From positions 496,001 through 560,000 of the forward strand of contig NZ_WHUG01000004.1 in the NCBI RefSeq assembly GCF_009380215.1: a DNA stretch of 64,000 nucleotides. Direction: 5' to 3'. Below the pieces are notes generated by a model. It did no database searches, had not been told where the DNA came from, and worked only from the letters and a program-made list of their open reading frames with translations. Below, in pieces: positions 6,001 through 14,357 of the stretch (within the stretch, counting starts at the first letter, position 1; every line of letters begins with the position of its first letter). Position numbers and translations under genes: made by a program. Source of the stretch: Rugamonas aquatica (lineage in GTDB: Bacteria > Pseudomonadota > Gammaproteobacteria > Burkholderiales > Burkholderiaceae_D).

Positions 6001-7026
6001 CTATGACACGTCGCGCTGGCGGCGGAAGGCCAGCCAGCCGGCGATCAGCGTGAAGCTGGCGACGATCGCCACCACCACCCAGAAGCCCTCGGGATCCTGC
6101 GCCAGCGGTATGCCGCCGACGTTCATGCCCAGCAGACCGGCGATGATATTGATCGGCAGGGCCAGCACCGTCACGATGGTCAGCACGAACAGGCTGTGGT
6201 TATTGCCTTCGTTGACCAGCGCCGCGATCTCTTCCTGTATCAGCTTGATGCGCTCCTGTAGCGAAGCCATGTCCGCCAGCACCATCGAGAATTCCTCGGT
6301 CGACTCGCGCAGCTCCTGCGCGTCGATCTCGGCCACCCAGGCCGGCGGCCGTTGCAGCAATCGGAACAGCGCCGCCGGCTCGGGCGCCAGCAGTCGTTGC
6401 AGCCGCACCAGCACGCGCCGCAGCGCGCCCAGGCTGGCGCGTTTGGTTTTCAGTTTGCCGGCCAGCAGATTGTCTTCGATCTCGTCGACGGTGCTGATGG
6501 CGTTGCGGACGATCTTGATCAGCGCATCCGCCTGGTCGCGCAGCAGGTGGATCAGCAGTTCAACCGACGAGCGTATCGGCTCGCCGTTGCGCACCGCGTT
6601 GCGCAGGCCGTCGACGGCTTTCAGCGGCTTGCGCCGCGCGCTGATGACGATCTGCTTGTCGACGCTCAGCCACAGCGTGGAGATGTCGGAGGGTTCGAAG
6701 GAAAAATCGTGCAGCACGTCGTTGACCACGGCGATCAGCGTGTTGTCGGCCATCTCGATGCGGGTCGAGCGCGGGCCTTCGTGCAGGCTTTCATAGAATT
6801 CTTCCGGCAGCGCCGTGTGCTCGTGCAGCCACTTTTCGCTGGCGGTGTTGGCCAGGTTGTAGTGCAGCCAGATGAACTCCTGCGGATGCTGCTCGCGCGC
6901 AGCCAGCCACTCGCGCGCGGCGTCGGCGTCCAGCGGCAGGCCCTTGCTGTCCGGCGCGCGGCCGAACAGGTAGCCGCAAACCAGACCCGATGAATCGGAA
7001 CCGTAGGACAGGGGCGCATTCTGCAT
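6001..7026 (-). CDS. zntB: ZntB/CorA-family divalent cation transporter
   Basis: The 341-residue product has the CorA-superfamily plan: a long soluble N-terminal funnel domain, a coiled-coil stalk (about 150-285, with VRLQRLLAPEPAALFRLL and SMVLADMASLQERIKLIQEE), and two C-terminal membrane helices (about 283-335). The GMNVGGIPLA loop between the two helices is the GMN selectivity motif, and GMNVGG fits ZntB rather than magnesium CorA. ZntB proteins move zinc through the inner membrane as pentamers. It stands alone and is the first gene with the high-GC codon use of the host chromosome, marking the right border of the foreign-looking array. Confidence 0.88.
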   Translation of the reverse strand: MQNAPLSYGSDSSGLVCGYLFGRAPDSKGLPLDADAAREWLAAREQHPQEFIWLHYNLANTASEKWLHEHTALPEEFYESLHEGPRSTRIEMADNTLIAVVNDVLHDFSFEPSDISTLWLSVDKQIVISARRKPLKAVDGLRNAVRNGEPIRSSVELLIHLLRDQADALIKIVRNAISTVDEIEDNLLAGKLKTKRASLGALRRVLVRLQRLLAPEPAALFRLLQRPPAWVAEIDAQELRESTEEFSMVLADMASLQERIKLIQEEIAALVNEGNNHSLFVLTIVTVLALPINIIAGLLGMNVGGIPLAQDPEGFWVVVAIVASFTLIAGWLAFRRQRDVS

Positions 7027-7099
7027 TCAAGATCTCCGTGATGGTGGCGGCCATCAGGATAGCAAATTACGCTCCGGTGGGGTGAGATATCCTCGCCGC

Positions 7100-7939
7100 T
7101 CAGACCAGCAGCGCGGCGTTCATCTCGATGGCGTCGATCTTCGCTTCGGCCAGCATGGATTCGAGCTTCTGTTCGTCGATGAACAGGTCGATGGCGGAGT
7201 CGGAATGCGGCGGCAGGTCGCGCTGCGCTTCCTGCAATGGCGACTTCACCGGCGTCAGGTGATTGGCCAGCAGCAGCGTATCGAGCAGGGTGTCCGGCGG
7301 GATCGACATGAAGCTGTCGCGCAGGCCTTCGATGGCTTCGGCCACCGGCTCGGGGATGCACAGCTTGCGCATCACTTCGCGGGTGATGATTTCTTCGCTG
7401 GCCGAATGCCAGTTCTCGGGATCCTCTTCCAGCAGGCCGGGGAATTCGTCGGCGCGCGAGAGCAGGTAGAAGCCGCCCACTTCATGCACGATGGCGGCGA
7501 ACAGCGCGGTGTCCGGGTTGATGCCGGTGACCTGGCGCGCGATGATGCGCGACAGCGCGGCCACGGCGATGGTGTGGTCCCACAGCTTTTCCGCCTTGGC
7601 GCGCAGCAGCGGGTCGACGATCTTGCTGCCGAACTGGCGCACCACCATGGCGGCGGCCAGCGCGAACAGGTTCTGGTAACCGATGCGCATGATGGCGCCG
7701 CGCACGTTGGTGATGACCGGCGCGCCGGAGCGGTTGAACATCGCCGAATTGGCGATGGCGACGGTGCGCGCCGCCAGCAGCGGTTCCGCCAGAACCAGGC
7801 TGATCGCCTTGTCCACCGGGCACTCCGGATCGTCGAGCGCGAGTTGTACGCGGAGTGCCGCATTGACGCTGGTCGGGAAGACCAGTTCACCGCGGATGGC
7901 CAGCGCCGCGATATGGCCGAATGCTTCGAGTTTATTCAT
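7100..7939 (-). CDS. HDOD domain signalling protein
   Basis: The 279-residue product (from MNKLEAFGHI) is essentially one HDOD domain. It has the N-terminal FPTSVNAALRVQLALDDPEC segment, AISLVLAEPLLAARTVAIAN, and a core SRIIARQVTGINPDTALFAA with IVHEVGGFYLL. Metal ligands of true HD phosphohydrolases are largely missing, as is usual for HDOD regulators. A near-consensus promoter lies immediately upstream and dictates this start. Longer starts up to 7984 are possible in frame but would lie upstream of or inside that promoter. Confidence 0.8.
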   Translation of the reverse strand: MNKLEAFGHIAALAIRGELVFPTSVNAALRVQLALDDPECPVDKAISLVLAEPLLAARTVAIANSAMFNRSGAPVITNVRGAIMRIGYQNLFALAAAMVVRQFGSKIVDPLLRAKAEKLWDHTIAVAALSRIIARQVTGINPDTALFAAIVHEVGGFYLLSRADEFPGLLEEDPENWHSASEEIITREVMRKLCIPEPVAEAIEGLRDSFMSIPPDTLLDTLLLANHLTPVKSPLQEAQRDLPPHSDSAIDLFIDEQKLESMLAEAKIDAIEMNAALLV

Positions 7940-7946
7940 GAACAAA

Positions 7947-7976
7947 ATTATACGCATGCGCAGCCCCAATCTCAAC
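7947..7976 (-). promoter_or_regulatory. Sigma70 promoter of the HDOD gene
   Basis: On the minus strand TTGAGA (7976-7971) and TATAAT (7952-7947) are separated by 17 bases. Only seven bases lie between the -10 box and the ATG at 7939, so transcription should begin at or next to the start codon. Confidence 0.6.
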
Positions 7977-8120
7977 GCCATCATGGGGTGAGGGCGGCTT
8001 CTTTGAGCGGCAGGAGGCGTCGATGCGACAGTGTGGGGGTAAAAGCGGCGGCGCGGCGCATGGGGAGCCGCGCGCGGCGCCGTATCAGGGGCCGCGCGCG
8101 GGGGGAAGCGTCAAGCGGTA

Positions 8121-9404
8121 TCAGGCGTTGGCCAGCTGCGGACGGCGCGCGCCGGTGTCGCGGCTGTAACGGCTGACGGACAGGTCGTCGGACAGGATGG
8201 CCGGACGGCGCGCCGAGATCAGGTCGGACAACAGCTGAGCCGAGCCGCAGGACATGGTCCAGCCCAGCGTGCCGTGGCCGGTGTTGATGAACAGGTTGCG
8301 CAGGCCGGTGCGGCCGACGACCGGCGTGCCGTCCGGCGTCATCGGACGCAGGCCGGTCCAGAAGCTGGCCGAGGCGGTGTCGCCGGCGCCTGGGAACAGG
8401 TCGTTGACCACCATCTCCAGCGTTTCGCGGCGGCGCGGGTTCAGGCGCGTGTCGAAGCCCGCGATCTCAGCCATGCCGCCGACGCGGATGCGGTCGTCGA
8501 AACGGGTGACGGCGATCTTGTAGGTTTCGTCCAGAATGGTCGACACCGGTGCGGCCGAGGCGTTCACGATAGGCACGGTGATCGAGTAGCCCTTCAGCGG
8601 GTAGACCGGAATCTTGACCAGGTCTTTGAGCAGGCTGGTCGAGTAGGCGCCCAGCGCGACCACGTAGGAGTCGGCCGTCACCAGCTCGGCGCCGCACTGC
8701 ACGCCTTTGATTTCTTCGCCGGCCTTGACCAGGCCGGTGATGTCGACGCCGTAGCGGAACTTCACGCCCAGCTGTTCGGCCATCGCGGTCAGGCGGGTGG
8801 TGAACAGTTGGCAGTCGCCGGTTTCATCGTTGGGCAGGCGCAGGCCGCCGACCAGCTTGTTCTGGTCCAGGCCGGGTTCGGCGGCGACCAGTTGTTCGCG
8901 GTTCAGCAGTTCGTACGGCACGCCGGTTTCTTCCAGCACCTGGATGTCCTTGGCGGCGTCGTCCAGCTGCTTCTGGGTGCGGAACAGCTGGGTCGTGCCT
9001 TGCTGGCGGCCTTCGTATTCGATGCCGGTGGCGGCGCGCAGCGCCTTGAAGCAGTCGCGGCTGTACTCGGCCAGGCGCACCATGCGTTCCTTGTTGACGG
9101 CGTAGCGTTCGGCATTGCAGTTCTGCAGCATCTGCCACATCCATTGCAGCTGGAACAGGGTGCCGTCCGGGGTGATCGACAGCGGGGCGTGGCGTTGCAG
9201 CATCCATTTCATCGCTTTGAGCGGGATGCCGGGCGCGGCCCATGGGGAGGCGTAGCCGGGGGAGATCTGGCCGGCGTTGGCGAAGCTGGTTTCCAGCGCA
9301 GGGCCGGGCTGGCGGTCGAGTACGGTCACGTCGTGGCCGGCCTGCGCCAGATAATAGGCGCTGGTGACGCCGATAACACCGCTACCCAAGATTACAACGC
9401 GCAT
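8121..9404 (-). CDS. dadA: D-amino acid dehydrogenase (small subunit type)
   Basis: This 427-residue flavoprotein has the N-terminal FAD-binding [20 protein letters not shown] (GxGxxG, residues 3-22) and the DadA signature [19 protein letters not shown]. Near the end, the FAD-contacting [20 protein letters not shown] lies at about 370-390. DadA oxidatively deaminates D-amino acids, chiefly D-alanine, to 2-oxo acids and feeds electrons to the respiratory chain at the inner membrane. A GGGGGA ribosome site precedes the ATG. It is transcribed divergently from an Lrp-family regulator, the usual arrangement for amino-acid-responsive dad genes, though no racemase gene is adjacent. Confidence 0.93.
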   Translation of the reverse strand: MRVVILGSGVIGVTSAYYLAQAGHDVTVLDRQPGPALETSFANAGQISPGYASPWAAPGIPLKAMKWMLQRHAPLSITPDGTLFQLQWMWQMLQNCNAERYAVNKERMVRLAEYSRDCFKALRAATGIEYEGRQQGTTQLFRTQKQLDDAAKDIQVLEETGVPYELLNREQLVAAEPGLDQNKLVGGLRLPNDETGDCQLFTTRLTAMAEQLGVKFRYGVDITGLVKAGEEIKGVQCGAELVTADSYVVALGAYSTSLLKDLVKIPVYPLKGYSITVPIVNASAAPVSTILDETYKIAVTRFDDRIRVGGMAEIAGFDTRLNPRRRETLEMVVNDLFPGAGDTASASFWTGLRPMTPDGTPVVGRTGLRNLFINTGHGTLGWTMSCGSAQLLSDLISARRPAILSDDLSVSRYSRDTGARRPQLANA

Positions 9405-9427
9405 GACAGTCCCCCGAATATTATTGA

Positions 9428-9451
9428 ATACCAGATATTCCGCTATGGTAT
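9428..9451. promoter_or_regulatory. Candidate operator between dadA and the Lrp regulator
   Basis: ATACCA and TGGTAT form a 6-base inverted repeat with a 12-base spacer in the 101-base divergent intergenic region. The AT-rich spacing suits an Lrp/AsnC dimer site; binding by the adjacent regulator is inferred. Confidence 0.45.
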
Positions 9452-9505
9452 GCTTGTATCACTAGTATTTGTTACTGTATAACTTGATAAATTCAGTGGA
9501 TTTTC

Positions 9506-10003
9506 ATGCGAATTCAAAAGGAATCGGTCCGCAGCCTCGACAAACTGGACAGAAAGATATTGCGCATCCTGCAGGAGGATGGGCGGATCTCGATGAAGGA
9601 CTTGAGCGAGCAGGTGGGCTTGTCGATCACGCCGGCCATCGAGCGGGTCAAGCGCATGGAGCGCGACGGGGTGATCACCGGCTACCACGCGCGCATCGAT
9701 CCGCCGGCGCTGGGGGCCAAGCTGCTGGTGTTTGTGGAGATCACGCTGAACCAGAAGTCCGGGCCGGTGTTCGAGCAGTTCCGGCGCGAGGTGCTGCGCA
9801 TACCGGAGGTGCAGGAGTGCCATCTGGTGTCGGGTGACTTCGACTACCTGATCAAGGCGCGCATCCACGAGATGGCCGAGTACCGCAAGCTGCTGGGCGA
9901 TATGCTGCTCAGCTTGCCTGGGGCGGCGCAGTCGAAAAGCTATGTCGTCATGGAGGAGATCAAGGAGACGCTGATCCTGTCGACCGAGGTATCGCCAGGT
10001 TGA
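9506..10003 (+). CDS. Lrp/AsnC-family transcriptional regulator
   Basis: The 165-residue product shows the AsnC-type winged helix at residues 13-60 (LDKLDRKILRILQEDGRISM, then LSEQVGLS, then AIERVKRMERDGVITGY). The C-terminal RAM effector domain (about 72-150) contains EVQECHLVSGDFDYLIK, typical of amino-acid-binding octamers. It is divergent from dadA and is therefore the likely D-alanine/alanine-responsive activator of that gene (DadR/BkdR type). A candidate palindromic operator lies between the two genes. Confidence 0.9.
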   Translation: MRIQKESVRSLDKLDRKILRILQEDGRISMKDLSEQVGLSITPAIERVKRMERDGVITGYHARIDPPALGAKLLVFVEITLNQKSGPVFEQFRREVLRIPEVQECHLVSGDFDYLIKARIHEMAEYRKLLGDMLLSLPGAAQSKSYVVMEEIKETLILSTEVSPG

Positions 10004-10090
10004 GCCGCCTGGCCGTTCGCCAGCTAACGCAGCAATTCCGCCGCTTCAGTTAAAATGCCATAACGGCATTATTTACGAAGTGGAGCAAGT

Positions 10091-11650
10091 GTGAACAATC
10101 AACACGGTACTCCAGGCAGCACCCATGTGGTCAGCGTGCATACGCTGGACGAGCACATGTCCAGCGACCAGAGCTTCAGCTCGGCCTACGCGCGCGCGGT
10201 CGGCGCCATCGCCGGCAACGAGGGCAGCTTGACGCTGGCCCAGTTCGCCGCAGTCACCGACATCGCCGGCGACGGCAAATCCTCCGCAGTCTTCACCGCA
10301 TTGGTGCTGAACGCCATCGAGTCCGGCGTGGACGTGGACTGGGCGCTCAATGCGCTGAGCCGCAGTTGCGGCGGCATCGACCAGGCCGCGCGCGAAAACG
10401 CCCTCAGCATGACCATCCCGCTGCTGGCGCTGCACGGCGCCGACGCCCGTCCGCTGGCGCAGCGCCTGGCCAAGGCCCTGTCGGCCAAGCTGTCGCTGGA
10501 AGACCTGAACCGGCTGCCGCAGGCCGAAGAGCGCGGCATCCTCGCCAACCTGGGCGAGCAGGCGCGCCGCCTGGTGCGCGGCCGCTCGCTGGCCGACGCC
10601 GTGGCCGACTTCGGCCGCCATACGGGCCAGCCGGTGCTGGTCGAACACGCGCGCAATTTCCAGTCCGGCGATATCGACCATGTTCAGCTGCGCGAACTGG
10701 TGGGCAGCACCACGGCCGCCATCGCGCACGACATCAACGTTTATCTGGAACAGGCGCGCATGCTGTCGGTGGGGGAGGCTATGGCCGCCACGCTGGTCAG
10801 CGCCGCCAACGACTTGAAGAACCAGGTGCTGCAGCGCCTGACGCTGGTGGACCAGCGCATCGCCTACGAGCGCCGCCTGCTGCTGGAAGAAATCGACGAC
10901 GCCGTGCACGACGCCGGCAACGCCATCGAACTGGAGATCACCGACCGCCTCAACACCGACCAGTGGAAAGACGAGGATGTGTGGGCCAGCATGGGCCGCC
11001 AGCAGTTCGGGCAGGAGATGGAGCGGCGGCTGGACCGCATCGTGCGCCGCAAGGAGCAGGCGCTGCACCTGATGCAGGAAGACTTGCGGCTGTTCCAGCA
11101 GGCGATGCGGCTGAATCAATCGTCGGTGTTCCAGCGTCAGCACCATTCGACGCTGGCCAAGCTGATGCCCCGGCTGCGGGTGGGCACGCGCATCGTCAAC
11201 AGCGTGGACACGGCGGCCAATGTCACCCTGATGAGCGGGGCGGTGGTGGCGGCCGGCACCGGCACGGCGGCTTATCTGATCGGCGCGGCGGTGGTGCTGC
11301 CGGTGGTGGCGCCGGTAGCGCCGTTTGTCGGCGGCGCGGTGCTGCTGGCCGGCGCGTTCAAATGGTTCAGCGACGGCGGCAAGCGCAAACGCACGGAAAT
11401 CCGCGACAAGCGCGCGGCCTTCGAGGCTGAACTGCGCAAGCAGCTGCAGGCGGCCGAGCAGAGTTTCAACACGCAGCTGGACCAGGTGGCGCAAGGCTTC
11501 CACGACTCGGCGCTTCAGCTCTTGACGCCCTTGCTGCTGGAAGCGGAAGCGGCCGGCCGCGTGCCCGGCATGCGCCAGCGCATCGCCGACCGCGTCATCA
11601 CCCAGGCGCAGGCCGCGATCCGCCAGCTCGACGCCGAGCTGGGCAAATAG
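10091..11650 (+). CDS. TerB-like, membrane-hairpin, coiled-coil protein of unknown function
   Basis: The 519-residue product starts at a GTG after a GTGGAGCAA ribosome site. Residues 25-140 look like a TerB-type helical bundle (AIAGNEGSLTLAQFAAVTDI). A long helical region follows, with ERRLLLEEIDDAVHDAG near 260. A glycine/alanine/valine-rich hydrophobic hairpin lies at about 380-425 (MSGAVVAAGTGTAAYLIGAA then PVAPFVGGAVLL). A KRKRTEIRDKRAAFEAELRK coiled coil ends the protein. Helix bundles with a membrane-inserting hairpin are reminiscent of dynamin-like proteins, but no P-loop is present. It stands alone; function unknown. Confidence 0.7.
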   Translation: MNNQHGTPGSTHVVSVHTLDEHMSSDQSFSSAYARAVGAIAGNEGSLTLAQFAAVTDIAGDGKSSAVFTALVLNAIESGVDVDWALNALSRSCGGIDQAARENALSMTIPLLALHGADARPLAQRLAKALSAKLSLEDLNRLPQAEERGILANLGEQARRLVRGRSLADAVADFGRHTGQPVLVEHARNFQSGDIDHVQLRELVGSTTAAIAHDINVYLEQARMLSVGEAMAATLVSAANDLKNQVLQRLTLVDQRIAYERRLLLEEIDDAVHDAGNAIELEITDRLNTDQWKDEDVWASMGRQQFGQEMERRLDRIVRRKEQALHLMQEDLRLFQQAMRLNQSSVFQRQHHSTLAKLMPRLRVGTRIVNSVDTAANVTLMSGAVVAAGTGTAAYLIGAAVVLPVVAPVAPFVGGAVLLAGAFKWFSDGGKRKRTEIRDKRAAFEAELRKQLQAAEQSFNTQLDQVAQGFHDSALQLLTPLLLEAEAAGRVPGMRQRIADRVITQAQAAIRQLDAELGK

Positions 11651-11653
11651 TTT

Positions 11654-11732
11654 GTCATTCCCGCGAAAGCGGGAATCCATAGGGCGCGTCCGAAGTTGGC
11701 TCAGTATGGATTCCCGCGTGCGCGGGAATGAC
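11654..11732. repeat. REPIN-like inverted pair of REP elements
   Basis: GTCATTCCCGCG-AAAG-CGGGAATCCATA at the left and TATGGATTCCCGCG-TGCG-CGGGAATGAC at the right are near-perfect inverted copies around a short centre. Each half is itself a hairpin. The 79-base unit fills the gap between convergent genes, where it can also act as a bidirectional terminator. Confidence 0.75.
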
Positions 11733-11737
11733 GTGGG

Positions 11738-12886
11738 TTAGAGGTTGCGGGCGATGATGGCGGCGGCAGCGGTGGCGGCTTGCTGCAGCGGTTGCGTCAG
11801 CGTCTGCGTGCTGTAGACCGGCGCCTGCGGCATCGCCGCGCCCAGCATCGGGCCATCGGTCTTGCTGATGTCCACCGTCACCGTGGTCGACAGGCCGATG
11901 CGCAGCGGATGCGCGGCCAGCTCCTTGGGATCCAGCGCGATCCGCACCGGCAGCCGCTGCACCACCTTGATCCAGTTGCCGCTGGCGTTCTGCGCCGGCA
12001 GCAGCGAGAACGCGCTGCCCGTGCCGGCCGACAGTCCGATCACCTTGCCGTGGAAGGCGACCTTGCTGCCATACATATCGGCCTCGATCTTCGCGCTCTG
12101 GCCGACGCGGATATTGCGCAGCTCCGATTCCTTGAAGTTGGCGTCCACCCACAACTGGTCCAGCGGCACGATGGACAGCAGCGAGCTGCCCGGCGTGGCG
12201 CGCGCGCCGATCTGCACGCTGCGCTTGGCCACATAGCCCGACACCGGCGCGACGATGGTGTTGCGGCGCGCCGCCAGCCATGCCTGCACATAGTCCGCCC
12301 TGGCCGCCTGCACCGCCGGATGCTGGTCCACCGGCACGCCCGCGACGCCGGCCTGCGCGGCCTCGGTCTGCCGGGACGCCACCGCCATCGCGGCGCGCGC
12401 GCTGTCGACGGCCTGGCGCGCATGCTCGACTTCCTCGTCCGACACCGTGTGGTCGGCCGCCAGCGGCTTGCGGCGGGCCAGGTCGTCCTCGGCGGTTTTC
12501 AGTTGCAGCTTGCGCAGCGCGACCGTGGCGTCGTACTGCGCAACGTCGGCGTAGCGCTGGCGCTGCTGGCGCACGGCGGCGCCGAGGCGGGCGTCGGCCT
12601 GGCTCAGCGCGACATCGGCATCGGCCGCATCGAGTTTTATCAGCGTGGCGCCGGCTTGCACCATCTGCGTTTCGTCGGCGCGGATTTCGGTGACGTTGCC
12701 CGTCACCTGCGACGACAGGTTGACCAGGTTGCCGCCCACGTAGGCGTTGTCGGTTTCCTGTTCGTTGGCCAGTACGGCCTTGTAGTAGATGGCGTAGGCC
12801 GCGCCGGCGGCGATGAACAGCAGCGTGATCGCGGCCAGCACGGTCTTGCGTTTGCGGTCGTTGGGTTTGGTGGTGTCAGTGCTCAT
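11738..12886 (-). CDS. emrA: EmrA-type membrane fusion protein of an MFS multidrug pump
   Basis: The 382-residue product has a single N-terminal membrane helix (about 15-35, LAAITLLFIAAGAAYAIYY). The HlyD/EmrA signature TDNAYVGGNLVNLSSQVTG follows, then a long alpha-helical hairpin (about 90-210) and the barrel-sandwich segment TIVAPVSGYVAKRSVQIGAR. EmrA bridges the MFS transporter EmrB to an outer membrane channel across the periplasm. It is the last gene of the marR-emrB-channel-emrA operon and starts 14 bases after the preceding stop. Confidence 0.9.
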   Translation of the reverse strand: MSTDTTKPNDRKRKTVLAAITLLFIAAGAAYAIYYKAVLANEQETDNAYVGGNLVNLSSQVTGNVTEIRADETQMVQAGATLIKLDAADADVALSQADARLGAAVRQQRQRYADVAQYDATVALRKLQLKTAEDDLARRKPLAADHTVSDEEVEHARQAVDSARAAMAVASRQTEAAQAGVAGVPVDQHPAVQAARADYVQAWLAARRNTIVAPVSGYVAKRSVQIGARATPGSSLLSIVPLDQLWVDANFKESELRNIRVGQSAKIEADMYGSKVAFHGKVIGLSAGTGSAFSLLPAQNASGNWIKVVQRLPVRIALDPKELAAHPLRIGLSTTVTVDISKTDGPMLGAAMPQAPVYSTQTLTQPLQQAATAAAAIIARNL

Positions 12887-12900
12887 GATGGATTCCCGGT

Positions 12901-14355
12901 TTATTTGGAGGCTGTGGCGATGGGCGCTTCTTCGCGATATCCGCCGCCCAGCGCATGGTTCAAGGCCACTTCGGCCAGCAGCTGCACCTGCTGCAGATAG
13001 AGGTCGGCGTCGCGCTGCTTGAGCAGCGCCAGTTGCGCCGTCAGCACGCTTGCATGGTCGGCCAGGCCGCGATCGAGCCGCGCCTGCGCCGACGCCATCT
13101 GCGCGCGCGCCGATCCGGTCGCCGCCGATTGCTGCACGATCTGCTGCTCGATGCCCTGCAACTGCACGCCGTCCTGCGCGACCTCGCGCACGGCGTCGAT
13201 CACCGCCTGGTTGTATTCGGCGATGCGTTCGTTGCGGTGGGCGCGGGCGCCGTCCAGCTGCGCGTCGAGGCGCTTGCTGTCGAACAGCGGCAGCGTCAGC
13301 GTCGGGCCGATGTACAGCGTGCGGCTGGCCGCTTGCAGCAGGTTCTCCAGCTTGACGGTGTCCAGGCCGATGGAGCCAGTCAGATTCACGTCGGGATAGA
13401 ACGCCGCCCTGGCCGCGTCTATCTTGCTGAGCGAGGCCTCCAGCTTCCAGCGCGCCGCCTGCAGGTCCGGCCGGCGCGCCAGCAGCTCCATGCCGAGGCG
13501 GGCGGGCAGGGCGTGCGCCGCGCTGCCCAGCGGCTGCGGTTTGAGATCGGCCAGCGCATCGCTGCCGGCGCCGGCCAATGCGCGCAAGGCTTCGCGTTCG
13601 CGGCCGATGTCGGACTTGAGCTGCGCCTGCTGTTTGCGGATCAGGCTCAGTTCCGTTTCGGCTGCGCGCTGGTCGTCGGCGACGGCCAGGCCGGCGCGGA
13701 TGCGTTTGGCCTTGTCCTGCACCAGCGCGGCCTGGGTGGCGGCCAGTTGATCGGCATTGGCCAGGCGCGCCCACGCGCCCTGCAGGCGGAAGTAGCTTTG
13801 CGCGATGGCGGCGGCCAGCGCCCGTTCCGCTTCGGCGTATTCGGCGCGGCCGGCGTTGAGCTCACCGACGGCGGCGGCCACCTGCGCGCGGTTCTTGCCC
13901 CACCAGTCGAAGTTGTAGCGGGCGTCGAGGCGCAGCGTTTCGGCGCTGAACCAGGAGCCGCCTATCGGCTCGGGGAACAGGCCGGTGCCGGAGTAGCGCT
14001 GGCGGTTGGCGCCGGCGTAGCCGCTGACGTCGACGCCGATATCGGCCGCGGTGCGTGACAGCGCCGAACGCGCGCTGCCGATCTGCGCGGCCGCCACGTC
14101 CAGCGTCGGGCCGGCGGCCAGGGCTTGTTTAATCAGCGCGTTCAGCTGCTCGTCGTGGTAGGCGGTCCACCACTGGGCTTCGGGCCAGCCTTCGTGGGCC
14201 AGCTTGATGCCGGCCGAGAGTTCGGCGTTGGCGATGTCGCGCCGTACCGGTGGATGCATGTCCGGCGTGACGTGGGCGCAGCCGGCCAGCACCAGGGCCA
14301 GGGCCGCCGCCAGCGGCAGGGAGGCTTTTTTCATTTGAGGTTCCATTCGTTTCAT
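12901..14355 (-). CDS. NodT-family outer membrane efflux lipoprotein
   Basis: The 484-residue product has a lipoprotein signal (SLPLAAALALVLAGCAH) and two TolC-type helical repeats, with DLQAARWKLEASLSKIDAAR in the second. RND/MFS outer membrane factors of the NodT group form trimeric tunnels. A GGAG ribosome site five bases before ATG-14355 favours this start; ATG-14334 (MKKASL) would give a more conventional signal peptide. It begins two bases after the EmrB stop, so translation is probably coupled. Confidence 0.9.
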   Translation of the reverse strand: MKRMEPQMKKASLPLAAALALVLAGCAHVTPDMHPPVRRDIANAELSAGIKLAHEGWPEAQWWTAYHDEQLNALIKQALAAGPTLDVAAAQIGSARSALSRTAADIGVDVSGYAGANRQRYSGTGLFPEPIGGSWFSAETLRLDARYNFDWWGKNRAQVAAAVGELNAGRAEYAEAERALAAAIAQSYFRLQGAWARLANADQLAATQAALVQDKAKRIRAGLAVADDQRAAETELSLIRKQQAQLKSDIGREREALRALAGAGSDALADLKPQPLGSAAHALPARLGMELLARRPDLQAARWKLEASLSKIDAARAAFYPDVNLTGSIGLDTVKLENLLQAASRTLYIGPTLTLPLFDSKRLDAQLDGARAHRNERIAEYNQAVIDAVREVAQDGVQLQGIEQQIVQQSAATGSARAQMASAQARLDRGLADHASVLTAQLALLKQRDADLYLQQVQLLAEVALNHALGGGYREEAPIATASK

Positions 14356-14357
14356 CT

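Noticed and set aside
7082-9482. Long plus-strand frames opposite the HDOD and dadA genes
   Set aside because: Low-complexity Arg/Gly/Val/Gln translations lacking motifs; mirror images of genes with strong domain evidence.
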